Part shown: piece by piece, positions 1 through 7,004 of the stretch
Position numbering within the stretch: position 1 is the first letter of the stretch
Layout of the letters: each line of letters opens with the position of its first letter
NCBI GenBank assembly: GCA_029268085.1
Contig: JAJUHD010000020.1
Span: 1-20,070, forward strand
Length of the DNA stretch: 20,070 nucleotides
Reading direction: 5' to 3'
Source of the DNA: Bacillota bacterium
GTDB lineage: Bacteria > Bacillota > Clostridia > Oscillospirales > Oscillospiraceae
Translations under genes and position numbers: made by a program
Notes under the pieces: generated by a model
Told to the model about the DNA's origin: nothing
The model's input: only the letters and a program-made list of their open reading frames with translations
Databases searched by the model: none

Positions 1-250
1 AATCCCGCCTCATTTCGAGGCGGGATTTCAGACTGTCGAAAAAGGCCTTTGGGCTTTTTGGACCAGGGGGCTAAATGACGGGCGCTCTGGCGCGCCCGTC
101 CGGAGAGGTGTGATTTACGGCGTACACGCCGCCGGAACTGACAGATTTGACTTTTTTCCGCCATTCGTGGCGGAAATTCTGCGAAGCTTTTTTGCCGTAA
201 ACAAGTTTTTCGACAAGCTGAAATCCCGCCTCATTTCGAGGCGGGATTTT
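1..250. repeat. Nested inverted-repeat, hairpin-rich element
   Basis: Bases 1-43 match the reverse complement of 206-248 apart from the five-base hairpin loop and two substitutions, so the two ends form a long inverted repeat. Each arm itself holds a hairpin of 11-12 bp with stem half AATCCCGCCTC (1-11 with 17-27; 221-232 with 238-249). Three further perfect hairpins lie between: 77-84 with 93-100, 118-122 with 127-131, and 155-163 with 168-176, the last with a TTCG loop. I see no coding sequence here. The left arm may begin outside the window. It could be a non-autonomous mobile element or paired terminators at a prophage edge. Confidence 0.6.
221..250 (+). terminator. Hairpin, possible terminator
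   Basis: A perfect 12-bp stem (221-232 with 238-249) around a five-base loop is followed by a short T stretch interrupted by G. A copy lies at 1-27. The weak U-tract makes termination possible rather than certain; the stem could instead be part of the surrounding repeat element. Confidence 0.4.
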
Positions 251-275
251 GTGTTGTGTAAAAATCTTAAATTAA

Positions 276-524
276 AGTAAGGAAATCGAGCGCGCCATAA
301 GGGCGCAGAAGCGCCGGATATTGATAGACGAGGCCGCCGGCGACAAGGACAAGCTGCTGACCGACAGAATAAGGCTTACAAGGCTGAACGATGAGTACCT
401 GCGCTTCTCCAGAGCGGCGGGGCTGCGAACCGAAAGAGAGCGGGCGCAGGTCGCGGGATTCGGAAAGCGCGAGGCAGCGGAAGCGACCCCGTTTCAAAGC
501 ATACGGAGAAAGGAAAGACAATGA
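276..524 (+). pseudogene. Phage minor capsid protein, C-terminal remnant
   Basis: The open frame begins right after a stop at 273-275, only about 25 bases past the hairpin element, and has no proper start. It encodes about 82 residues ending in a segment with the pattern EYLRFSRAAGLRTERERAQV followed by AGFGK. I recognise this as the conserved C-terminus of clostridial/Gram-positive phage minor capsid (minor head) proteins, which are normally several hundred residues long. The N-terminal bulk is missing. The stop overlaps the next gene's ATG by four bases (ATGA at 521-524), so the original phage gene coupling is preserved. A TTG at 321 could start a 67-residue peptide, but without a convincing ribosome site. 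Identification is from memory of the family motif. Confidence 0.6.
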
Positions 525-757
525 AACGCGAATTCATAACAAAGCTCCTGCCCGAAATTTCGAAGGAGGCGCTGGACGCCATCATGGACGAAAACGGAAA
601 GGACATCGAAGCGGCCAAGGCTAAGTTTTCCGACTATGACGATCTGAAGACGCAGCTCACCGAAGCGAACAAAACCATCGAGGGCTTTAAGGCCATGAAC
701 ACCGACAGCGACGCTGCCATGCGCGCGGTAATGGGGCTGCCCCCGCTCAAAAATTAA
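521..757 (+). pseudogene. Phage scaffold protein (GP20-like), internally deleted
   Basis: The 78-residue product starts MKREFITKLL, continues with a segment typical of the N-terminus of phage minor structural protein GP20-type scaffolds (DENGKDIEAAKAK, then a start of coiled coil), and then jumps to a C-terminal tail (DSDAAMRAVMGLPP) of the kind that ends these proteins. Such scaffolds are usually around 150-200 residues, so roughly half the protein, its coiled-coil centre, appears to be missing while the frame is kept. The ATG lies in the ATGA overlap with the minor-capsid remnant, and AGGAAAG at 511-517 is a usable ribosome site. Gene order minor capsid - scaffold - capsid matches tailed-phage morphogenesis operons. 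It could still be translated, but scaffold function is unlikely. The family call is inference from motif memory. Confidence 0.5.
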
Positions 758-771
758 AGAAACGAGGTAAT

Positions 772-843
772 ATGGGGATTACTTTTAACGATGCCGTTAA
801 TCAGCGATTCCTTAACCCTCGTATATTTCCCTTGCGCCGCTGA
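772..843 (+). pseudogene. Start of a phage gene, probably major capsid, truncated
   Basis: An ATG at 772 follows a good ribosome site (ACGAGG, 762-767) and opens with MGITFNDAV, then runs for 23 codons to a stop at 841 that already lies inside the 3' end of the opposite-strand regulator gene. Position just after a scaffold gene is where the major capsid gene sits in many tailed phages, so this is probably its first few codons. The prophage sequence seems to end at about 800. The capsid call rests on gene order only. Confidence 0.35.
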
Positions 844-1519
844 TCGCGTCCCCGACGGTTCCCTCGATATAGCTGGTCGCGGCCGCGACATCCCGACCTT
901 CAATGGCCTGCAGCAGCCTTTCCGCAGCTGAGTAAACCGCTTCAAGCCCGTATTTGCGGCCGTAGCGCTCCCACAGGCTAAGCACGGGCGCCCGGAAGGA
1001 GCGGTAAATAAGGGGCAGCAGGGTGTTTCCGCTGATAAGGGCAAGCTCATGATAAAACTCAAATACCGCGGCCGCGGCCTTTACGGTGTTTTCGCACCTT
1101 GAAAGCTCTGCCAGGCGGCTTTTAAGAGTATTCAGCTCGTCTTCGGTGAGCTTTGGGATGACGAGCTGCGCCGCCAGACGGTCCAGAACCATTTTTATTT
1201 CCAGTATCGAGCGCACTTCCTCGCGCCTGAGCTGTCCTCGGTTGTAATTCATAATGGACAGAAGCGTTTCGACGGTGCCGTTTCTGCGGTAATCTGCGAT
1301 GAATACCCCGATGCGGGGCTTGACGGTAAGGAAGCCTTTCCGTGCAAGCTCTGCTATTCCGCCGTTGACTACGGCGCGGCTCACCTGCATAGACTCGGCT
1401 AGTTCACGCTCCGACGGAAGACGCGAGCCTATGGGGAGCGCTCCGGATAAAATCTTGGATTCAACTTCGTTTATGAACAGCTCCTTGAGAGTCGGCGCGC
1501 TGAGCTTTGAAAATTCCAT
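812..1519 (-). CDS. GntR-family transcriptional regulator, FadR/FCD type
   Basis: A 235-residue DNA-binding regulator. The N-terminal winged helix-turn-helix (about residues 8-75) shows the GntR signature around LPSERELAESMQVSRAVV. The remainder is an all-helical FCD-type effector domain with the FYHELALISGN segment characteristic of the subfamily; the second metal-binding His usually found near the C-terminus is not obvious. I chose the ATG at 1517-1519 because AAAGGA lies eight bases upstream; an ATG at 1555 would add 12 residues, has no ribosome site and would overlap an operator. The gene is divergent from the hypB operon, and the space between holds two TGGTATRACCA sites matching the FadR-type operator pattern TGGTnnnACCA. 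It very probably represses itself and the hypB operon; the effector is unknown, in this family often a small carboxylic acid. Confidence 0.9.
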   Translation of the reverse strand: MEFSKLSAPTLKELFINEVESKILSGALPIGSRLPSERELAESMQVSRAVVNGGIAELARKGFLTVKPRIGVFIADYRRNGTVETLLSIMNYNRGQLRREEVRSILEIKMVLDRLAAQLVIPKLTEDELNTLKSRLAELSRCENTVKAAAAVFEFYHELALISGNTLLPLIYRSFRAPVLSLWERYGRKYGLEAVYSAAERLLQAIEGRDVAAATSYIEGTVGDAISGAREIYEG

Positions 1520-1543
1520 TCGGATCATCCTTTGGGTTGATAT

Positions 1544-1554
1544 TGGTATGACCA
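1544..1554. promoter_or_regulatory. FadR-type operator, regulator-proximal copy
   Basis: TGGTATGACCA matches the FadR-subfamily operator pattern TGGTnnnACCA. It lies 25 bp upstream of the regulator's start codon, where binding would block its own transcription. It also sits inside a wider dyad, TGGTATG and CATACCA separated by four bases (1544-1561). Confidence 0.65.
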
Positions 1555-1669
1555 CATACCAGCAATATTATATAAATTTATTTGATAAAAATCAAGTTAA
1601 AAAATTGTATTTTATTACGAATATATTTGCTTTTGCTTGACGCATTATGTAATATATGATAATTTTTTA

Positions 1670-1699
1670 TTGATATTAATATAACTATTCTGGTATAAC
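1670..1699 (+). promoter_or_regulatory. Candidate promoter of the hypB operon
   Basis: TTGATA (1670-1675) and TATAAC (1694-1699) are separated by 18 bp. The -10 lies inside the second operator, which would give simple repression. An alternative -35, TTGACG at 1637-1642, with GATAAT at 1658-1663 has a short 15-bp spacer and fits less well. Confidence 0.45.
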
Positions 1700-1701
1700 C
1701 A
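1691..1701. promoter_or_regulatory. FadR-type operator, hypB-proximal copy
   Basis: TGGTATAACCA differs from the other operator by one base. It is the core of the dyad TCTGGT-ATA-ACCAGA (1689-1703) and overlaps the candidate -10 of the hypB operon. Its repetition on both sides of one intergenic region, next to a GntR gene, is the main support. Confidence 0.7.
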
Positions 1702-1777
1702 GAGCGTGGAATAGAGATGTGGGGCTATCGGGTGACTGAAAGTTCATGCCTCAACCATAAGGAAAGGCTGTATAGGA

Positions 1778-2449
1778 ATGAATTCTTTTAAAATGCTGGA
1801 AATCAAGGAAAGCGTTTTTGCCGACAATGAGCGCGAGGCGCAACGGCTGCGGGAAGCGCTGCTTCGTAAAAAAATATTTTTGCTTAATCTTATGGCATCT
1901 CCCGGGGCGGGGAAGACCACCCTGCTGACCAGAACCATAGAGGCGCTGGGAAACGAAATGCGCATCGGCGTCATGGAGGCCGATATAGATTCGGACGTCG
2001 ACGCGAGAACCGTCGCAAAAACCGGAGTCAAGGTTATACAGCTCCATACCGGCGGCATGTGCCACCTTGACGCCGATATGACCAGACAGGGGCTGGAAGG
2101 CCTGGGAACCGATGACCTGGACCTTGTCATTCTCGAAAATGTGGGCAATCTGGTCTGCCCGGCGGAGTTCGACACGGGCGCATCCAAGAACGCAATGATT
2201 TTAAGCGTGCCCGAGGGAGACGACAAACCGCTTAAGTATCCGCTGATGTTCTCCGTCTCGGACGTGCTGATAATAAACAAGATGGACGCAATAGGAATAT
2301 TTGATTTTGATTTCGAGGTATGCGCACAGCGGGCGAAGAAGATAAATCCCGACATCAGGATCATACCCGTTTCGGCGAAAACCGGAGAGGGGATAGACGA
2401 GTGGGCCGATTGGCTGCGCGCTTCTGTTCGCCAGTGGAGGAACGGATAG
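1778..2449 (+). CDS. hypB: Nickel-insertion GTPase HypB
   Basis: A 223-residue cytoplasmic SIMIBI-class GTPase that works with HypA to load nickel into [NiFe] hydrogenase or another nickel enzyme. Visible motifs are the P-loop ASPGAGKT (about 40-47), the DIDSDVDA switch segment (69-76), HTGGMCHLDA with the metal-binding Cys95-His96, ENVGNLVCPAEFD with Cys127, and the base-recognition NKMD (167-170). The N-terminus has neither the CxxCGC high-affinity nickel site of the E. coli protein nor a His-rich stretch, so it is the compact form. AAGGAAAGG (1759-1767) precedes the ATG; the codon at 1793 is a possible later start. It opens an operon with the flavoenzyme (38 bp on) and hypA. Expression is probably repressed by the divergent GntR protein. 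Confidence 0.95.
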   Translation: MNSFKMLEIKESVFADNEREAQRLREALLRKKIFLLNLMASPGAGKTTLLTRTIEALGNEMRIGVMEADIDSDVDARTVAKTGVKVIQLHTGGMCHLDADMTRQGLEGLGTDDLDLVILENVGNLVCPAEFDTGASKNAMILSVPEGDDKPLKYPLMFSVSDVLIINKMDAIGIFDFDFEVCAQRAKKINPDIRIIPVSAKTGEGIDEWADWLRASVRQWRNG

Positions 2450-2487
2450 TATTTTTACAATTCAATTGAAATAAAGGGGATTATGAT

Positions 2488-5184
2488 ATGGCGGTTAAGA
2501 AAAAGGTCCTGGAATTTGCCAATAAGGTGAGCAATAAAAAACCGGGTTCAAAGGGCGCGTTTACTGAAAGGGATCCGGAATACAAGATTCTGGAGCCGGT
2601 GGTTACGGACGAGATGGCGGAGGTTGCGCTTTGCCTTGATTTCAGAGTGCCTAAAAGCGCCGAGGAGGTATCAAAGCTCTGCGGAAAGCCCCTGGAGCTC
2701 ACCACCCGCCTGCTGATGGAGCTTGCCGACGCCGGCGTCTGCTTTGTCAATAAAAAGGAGGGCGTGGACAAGTTCTGGTACGACACCTGGGTGTCCGGGA
2801 TTATGGAAATGATGACCAATAACCTTGCAAATGTTCGAAAGTATCCCCAGATTGCGGAAGCGTTCGAGGAATACGGAAGGGTTCGCGGCGCAAAAACAGC
2901 CGGCATGCTCCCGGTGGGCGTTGGACTTATGCGCGTAATTCCGATCGAGAGCGCCATCGACGGAGAGTCCCGCAGGGCCTCCTATGAGGAGGTTTCAAAA
3001 TATCTGAACGACAACACCGTCTTCTCCGTTTCGGATTGCGCCTGCCGCACCGTTCGCGAGGCGATGGGGGAGGGCTGCGGTCATCTGAAGGAGGATATGT
3101 GCATCCAGATGGGACACGCGGCTGAATACTATATCCGCACGGGCAGAGGCAGAGCGATTACCAGGGAGGAAGCCTTTGAAATCATTCGCAGAGCCGAGGA
3201 GAACGGACTGATGCACCAGATCCCCAATCTGGACGGCTCCGGCAAGACTCATGCGATATGCAACTGCTGCGGCTGCTCATGCCTTTCGCTGCGCACGGCG
3301 GAGATGTTCCTGAACGTGGATATGGTGCGCTCGAATTATGTGGCGCAGGTCGACAAGGACAAGTGCGTCGCCTGCGGCGAATGTGTGGAGCATTGTCCGG
3401 TAAACGCCGCGCGTCTGGGACAAAAGATTTGCTCCGCCAAGCCGGTAGTAAAAGATATTACGACGACGGTTACTCCGCGCGACACTGAATGGACGCCGGA
3501 CAAGTGGAACGCCGAATACCGCTATAACCGCAAAAACGTAGTCGATACGGGCACAAGCCCCTGCAAGACCGAGTGCCCGGCGCATATCGGCATACAGGGC
3601 TACATCAAGCTTGCCGCTCAGGGGCGCTATACGGAAGCGCTGGAGCTTATTAAAAAGAACAACCCGTTCCCCGCGGTGTGCGGGAGAATCTGCCCGCACG
3701 GCTGTGAATCCGCTTGTACGCGCGGCGACATTGACGAACCTGTGGCAATTGACGACATAAAGAAGTTCATCGCGGAGCAGGATTTGAATTCCGAGCATCG
3801 CTACATACCTAAAATACGCCATAACTACGGCAAAAAAATAGCCGTGATTGGAGCCGGCCCCTCCGGGCTTTCATGCGCTTATTACCTGGCCCTCGACGGC
3901 TACAAGGTCACCGTGTTCGAAAAACAGCAGAAGCCGGGCGGGATGCTTATGCTCGGAATTCCCGCGTTCAGACTTGAAAAGGACGTGCTGGAAGCCGAGA
4001 TAGATATCCTGCGCAAAATCGGCGTTGAAATCAGAACCGGCATCGAGGCGGGGAAGGACATAACTCTTGATGAGCTTCGCTCGCAGGGCTATGAGGCTTT
4101 TTACCTTGCGGTGGGGGCGCAGGCCGGCCGGCGCATAGGAATGCCGGGAGAGGACGCAAAGGGCGTTGATACCGGCGTCAACTTCCTCAGGCGCATCAAC
4201 CTGGGAGAGGAGCTGCGCCTTTCGGGCGGAGTTGTTGTCATAGGAGGCGGCAACGTGGCCATCGATGTGGCGCGCGCCGCTGTCCGCGTGAGCGACGGAG
4301 GCTCAGTTTCCATGTACTGCCTTGAAAGCCGGGAGGAAATGCCGGCGCTTGATGAAGAAATTGCGGAGGCCGAGGAGGAAGCGGTATCGATCCAAAACGG
4401 ATGGGGCCCGGTCCGGATTATTACTGAGGACGGAAAGGTGAAGGGTGTCGAGTTCAAAAGATGTCTTTCCGTGTACGATGAACAGAAGCGCTTTGCGCCT
4501 GTTTACGACGAAAAAGAAACGATAATTGTGCCGGCCGGAAACGTGCTCCTCAGCGTCGGGCAAACTATCGAGTGGGGAGAGCTGCTTCGCGGGAGCGCCG
4601 TTGAGCTGAACCCCAATAAAACCGTCAGGGCCGACCCGGTGACATTGCAGACGGCTCAGCCGGACATATTTGTCGGAGGCGACGCCAATACCGGCCCGAA
4701 ATTTGCGATCGACGCCATCGCCCAGGGCAAGGAGGCGGCGATATCGATACACCGCTTTGTGCAGCCGGGACAAAGTCTGCTTATAGGACGCGACAGGCGC
4801 GAATACAAGGCTCTGGACAAAAGCGGCGTGCTGTTCGAAGGATATGACAGGGCGGAGCGGCAGAGACCCTCAAAAAAATCAATGCCTGAAGCGCACAAGC
4901 AGTTTAAGGACGAGAGAGGCTGTTTCACAGAGGAGCAGCTTAAGAAAGAAACAGAGCGCTGCCTCGGCTGCGGCGCCACGATTGTGGATCAGTACCTCTG
5001 CGTGGGCTGCGGACAATGCACCACAAAGTGCAGGTTTGACGCAATCCGCCTTGAGCGGCGCTACGACGGCGAGGGCGTCAGCTATGAAAAGCTGAAGCCG
5101 GTGGTAATAAAGCATGTTCTGAAGCGTAAGGTAAAGATGGCTACCAAAAAAATCAGGCAGTCTTTGAGCGGCGGCAGGGCATAA
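2488..5184 (+). CDS. Multi-cluster Fe-S / FAD pyridine-nucleotide oxidoreductase
   Basis: An 898-residue cytoplasmic redox enzyme related to the glutamate synthase small subunit and NfnB. Residues about 54-87 resemble a winged-helix segment. A Cys-rich module follows (CAC at 184-186, Cys197, Cys205, then CNCCGCSC at 258-265), then a classical [4Fe-4S] motif (Cys293, 296, 299, 303). Next is the Fe-S domain typical of GltD/dihydropyrimidine dehydrogenase (Cys359, 363, 398, 402, 406, 410), an FAD Rossmann motif (GAGPSG, 455-460), an NAD(P) motif (GGGNVA, 586-591) and the FAD-closing FVGGD (728-732). The C-terminus adds a ferredoxin-like module (Cys825, 828, 838, 841, 844, 848). AAAGGGGA lies before the ATG. 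It probably moves electrons between NAD(P)H and ferredoxin-like centres; the true partners are unknown. Its place between hypB and hypA ties it to nickel-enzyme biology. Confidence 0.85.
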   Translation: MAVKKKVLEFANKVSNKKPGSKGAFTERDPEYKILEPVVTDEMAEVALCLDFRVPKSAEEVSKLCGKPLELTTRLLMELADAGVCFVNKKEGVDKFWYDTWVSGIMEMMTNNLANVRKYPQIAEAFEEYGRVRGAKTAGMLPVGVGLMRVIPIESAIDGESRRASYEEVSKYLNDNTVFSVSDCACRTVREAMGEGCGHLKEDMCIQMGHAAEYYIRTGRGRAITREEAFEIIRRAEENGLMHQIPNLDGSGKTHAICNCCGCSCLSLRTAEMFLNVDMVRSNYVAQVDKDKCVACGECVEHCPVNAARLGQKICSAKPVVKDITTTVTPRDTEWTPDKWNAEYRYNRKNVVDTGTSPCKTECPAHIGIQGYIKLAAQGRYTEALELIKKNNPFPAVCGRICPHGCESACTRGDIDEPVAIDDIKKFIAEQDLNSEHRYIPKIRHNYGKKIAVIGAGPSGLSCAYYLALDGYKVTVFEKQQKPGGMLMLGIPAFRLEKDVLEAEIDILRKIGVEIRTGIEAGKDITLDELRSQGYEAFYLAVGAQAGRRIGMPGEDAKGVDTGVNFLRRINLGEELRLSGGVVVIGGGNVAIDVARAAVRVSDGGSVSMYCLESREEMPALDEEIAEAEEEAVSIQNGWGPVRIITEDGKVKGVEFKRCLSVYDEQKRFAPVYDEKETIIVPAGNVLLSVGQTIEWGELLRGSAVELNPNKTVRADPVTLQTAQPDIFVGGDANTGPKFAIDAIAQGKEAAISIHRFVQPGQSLLIGRDRREYKALDKSGVLFEGYDRAERQRPSKKSMPEAHKQFKDERGCFTEEQLKKETERCLGCGATIVDQYLCVGCGQCTTKCRFDAIRLERRYDGEGVSYEKLKPVVIKHVLKRKVKMATKKIRQSLSGGRA

Positions 5185-5218
5185 TGACCTCAGGAATGCA
5201 GCAGAAAGGAGCGGACGG

Positions 5219-5560
5219 ATGCACGAGCTTGGGATAATGTTCCATGTGGTGAAGAAGGTGGAGGCAATTGTCCTGGAGAACGGGCTTGCCGAGGTCGAGG
5301 CTCTTGTGCTTCAAATCGGGGAGCTGTCGCCGGTGGTGCCGCAGTACATCCGAGCCTGTTATCCCGCGGCTGTTGACGGTACGGTTCTGCAAAATACGAA
5401 GCTTGAAATCGAGACGCTGCCGGCAAACGCCAGATGCGGAAGCTGCGGTAAGGTTTATAATCTGATCGAGCATTGCAGAACATGTCCTTCCTGCGGTTCT
5501 GAAGAGTTCGAACTGCTCTGCGGACGCGAGTTCAGCATAAAGGAAATCCGCGCCCGCTGA
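5219..5560 (+). CDS. hypA: Nickel metallochaperone HypA
   Basis: A 113-residue HypA/HybF-family chaperone that receives nickel and passes it on with HypB. The N-terminal MHE supplies the nickel ligands (His2, Glu3), which forces the start at this ATG. The zinc domain has CGSC (Cys73, Cys76) and CPSC (Cys89, Cys92), and the length is that of the family. GAAAGGAG lies just upstream. It follows the flavoenzyme by 34 bp as the last gene of the operon. No other hyp gene (hypC-F) and no hydrogenase subunit is present in the window, so the nickel enzyme it serves is encoded elsewhere. I see no clear terminator behind it. Confidence 0.95.
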   Translation: MHELGIMFHVVKKVEAIVLENGLAEVEALVLQIGELSPVVPQYIRACYPAAVDGTVLQNTKLEIETLPANARCGSCGKVYNLIEHCRTCPSCGSEEFELLCGREFSIKEIRAR

Positions 5561-5607
5561 CAGCATGTATGATAGGCAAACGTGTAGGAGACGGCGGTTT
5601 TTCGGAC

Positions 5608-5646
5608 TGACCCGGCCTAAGTCTGAAAGGCAAAGAAAACATAAGG
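5608..5646. repeat. Solo copy of an IS3-type terminal sequence
   Basis: Starting TGACCC, this stretch matches 15720-15758 at 32 of 39 positions in the same orientation. The other copy lies just past the 3' end of a broken IS3-family transposase, so both are probably element ends. Nothing of a transposase is visible beside this copy. It lies in the gap after hypA; the rest of 5561-5735 holds nothing I recognise. Confidence 0.5.
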
Positions 5647-5735
5647 GGTTCCCCAGTTGATGTTTATGTGCCGGTCAAACTCGCTATTGGGAATATGCCG
5701 TGCGGGTCTGAGGGTATTCCATGGCCGAGTCGCGC

Positions 5736-5764
5736 TTGAATTTCAGGGTCGGTTTGTGTATATT
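5736..5764 (+). promoter_or_regulatory. SigmaA-type promoter of the sensor/regulator operon
   Basis: TTGAAT (5736-5741) and TATATT (5759-5764) are separated by exactly 17 bp. Transcription would start near 5771, downstream of an in-frame ATG at 5721, which supports translation from the GTG at 5886 instead. The leader of about 115 nt is GC-rich, with AGATC/GATCT ends at 5779-5811 that may fold. Confidence 0.6.
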
Positions 5765-5885
5765 ATTTTTGCAGGCGCAGATCTGCCCGGGGCGGAGCGC
5801 CGCGCCGATCTCCCGTGTTTCAGGTGCGGATAGGGCGGCGGTCGGAATAAGGGAAATTAAGGCTTTTGTTAAGGGAGGGAAAACG

Positions 5886-7004
5886 GTGGACTTTTACGCC
5901 GCTTACTCGCCGTACGCCATGCTCCTGATATTATCCACGCTCGCCTGCGTGACTATCGGGGCCTTTCTATTCGCGTACGGACTTGTAAAAGCCGAAAAGG
6001 GTTTTCTGTTCTGGTCGCTTGTCGCCGCTCTTGTCGGCCTGCTGTTTTTACCGGCTGCAGGGCTTTTGGCTCTTGTTTCTCCCTCCGTTGAGCTGCGGGA
6101 CGTATATCTGGGCCTGCGCCGGAGCGTTGCAGCGTTTGATGTTTTCCCGCTGCTATGCGTCTTTTTCTGCGCGTATCGCAGGGGCTGCGGCATCAGGAGC
6201 TGCGGAGCCACAGGCCTTGTTTTCCTTATACATATCGCGTGCGTTTTCAGCCTGCTGGAAGGCAAGGCGGGCGTTCTTGCGGATTATCTGCCCGTATTGG
6301 ATTTCTGCGCTTTCAGCGTATTCCTGCTCTTTTTTGGACGAGGCATGTTTGCGGAGCTTTCGCCGGTATCCACGGACAATTTCATGCAGGAGCTTGACGA
6401 TATGGTGCTGATATTCGATAAGAGCGGACGGCTTGCCGACGCAAACGGGCAGGCCAAAAGATTGTGGCCCTTTCTGCGAGAGGGCCTGACGCTTGATGAG
6501 TTTTTCGAAAACCTGAAAAGAACGGGTGCTTTCAGAAAACTGGACGAAGAAAACGGTGCGGCGCGGCATGAAGAGGTTGCGTTTCCGGTTTCCGGCGCCA
6601 TAAGGCACTACCAGTACGGGGAAACCTGCGTTTCGGACAAAAAGGGAAGAGTCCGGGCGACAGTGCTGAATTTTCACGATGTAACAGAAAAATCGCTGCT
6701 CGAAAAGGAGCTGGAGGAAAAAAACGGCGAGCTGGAAAAGCTGAACATACGGCTCAAGGCTTTTCTTGACACGGCCGAAATGCTTGTGGAGGAAGAGCAG
6801 AAGGCGAGGGCGGCAAAAGACTTAAAGGAGACAGCGGGCTCGAGGATTGAAAGTCTGGTTTCCGAGCTTGAGGCGCTGTCGCGAGGCGATGCTCGGGAAA
6901 GGCTTCCCGAGCTGATAGAAAGCTGCAGAGAAGCGATGTGCGATGTGCGGTCTGCTATGCAGAAACTGGCTCAGGATGGCGGAAGGGACGGGAAAGATGA
7001 TTAA
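5886..7004 (+). CDS. Membrane PAS protein with degenerate kinase domain
   Basis: A 372-residue protein starting at GTG 5886, preceded by AAGGGAGGG; an upstream ATG at 5721 lies before the likely transcription start. The first 165 residues or so form several membrane segments, followed by a PAS-like domain (DDMVLIFDKSGRLADANGQ) ending in FHDVTEKS, then a coiled coil and a two-helix hairpin. That hairpin aligns with the DHp domain of HisKA_3 kinases: AKDLKETAG stands where AQEIHDTLG-type boxes sit, so the phosphorylated His is Lys314, and the second helix REAMCDVRSAM keeps its shape. There is no ATPase domain; the gene ends there. It cannot be a kinase by itself. It overlaps the response regulator gene by 8 bp, and probably senses a signal and acts through dimerisation or regulator binding. 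Confidence 0.75.
   Translation: MDFYAAYSPYAMLLILSTLACVTIGAFLFAYGLVKAEKGFLFWSLVAALVGLLFLPAAGLLALVSPSVELRDVYLGLRRSVAAFDVFPLLCVFFCAYRRGCGIRSCGATGLVFLIHIACVFSLLEGKAGVLADYLPVLDFCAFSVFLLFFGRGMFAELSPVSTDNFMQELDDMVLIFDKSGRLADANGQAKRLWPFLREGLTLDEFFENLKRTGAFRKLDEENGAARHEEVAFPVSGAIRHYQYGETCVSDKKGRVRATVLNFHDVTEKSLLEKELEEKNGELEKLNIRLKAFLDTAEMLVEEEQKARAAKDLKETAGSRIESLVSELEALSRGDARERLPELIESCREAMCDVRSAMQKLAQDGGRDGKDD

Noticed and set aside
1..250. CRISPR array, suggested by the repeated hairpin sequence
   Set aside because: There are only two copies, in an inverted arrangement, without regular spacers or cas genes.
1702..1777. Possible riboswitch in the hypB leader
   Set aside because: The leader is only about 70 nt, shows no nickel/cobalt riboswitch motif I know and no terminator hairpin; the operators explain regulation better.
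5721..5885. N-terminal extension of the membrane PAS protein from ATG 5721
   Set aside because: The likely promoter at 5736-5764 would start transcription after this ATG, the GTG at 5886 has a strong ribosome site, and the extension has no recognisable content.
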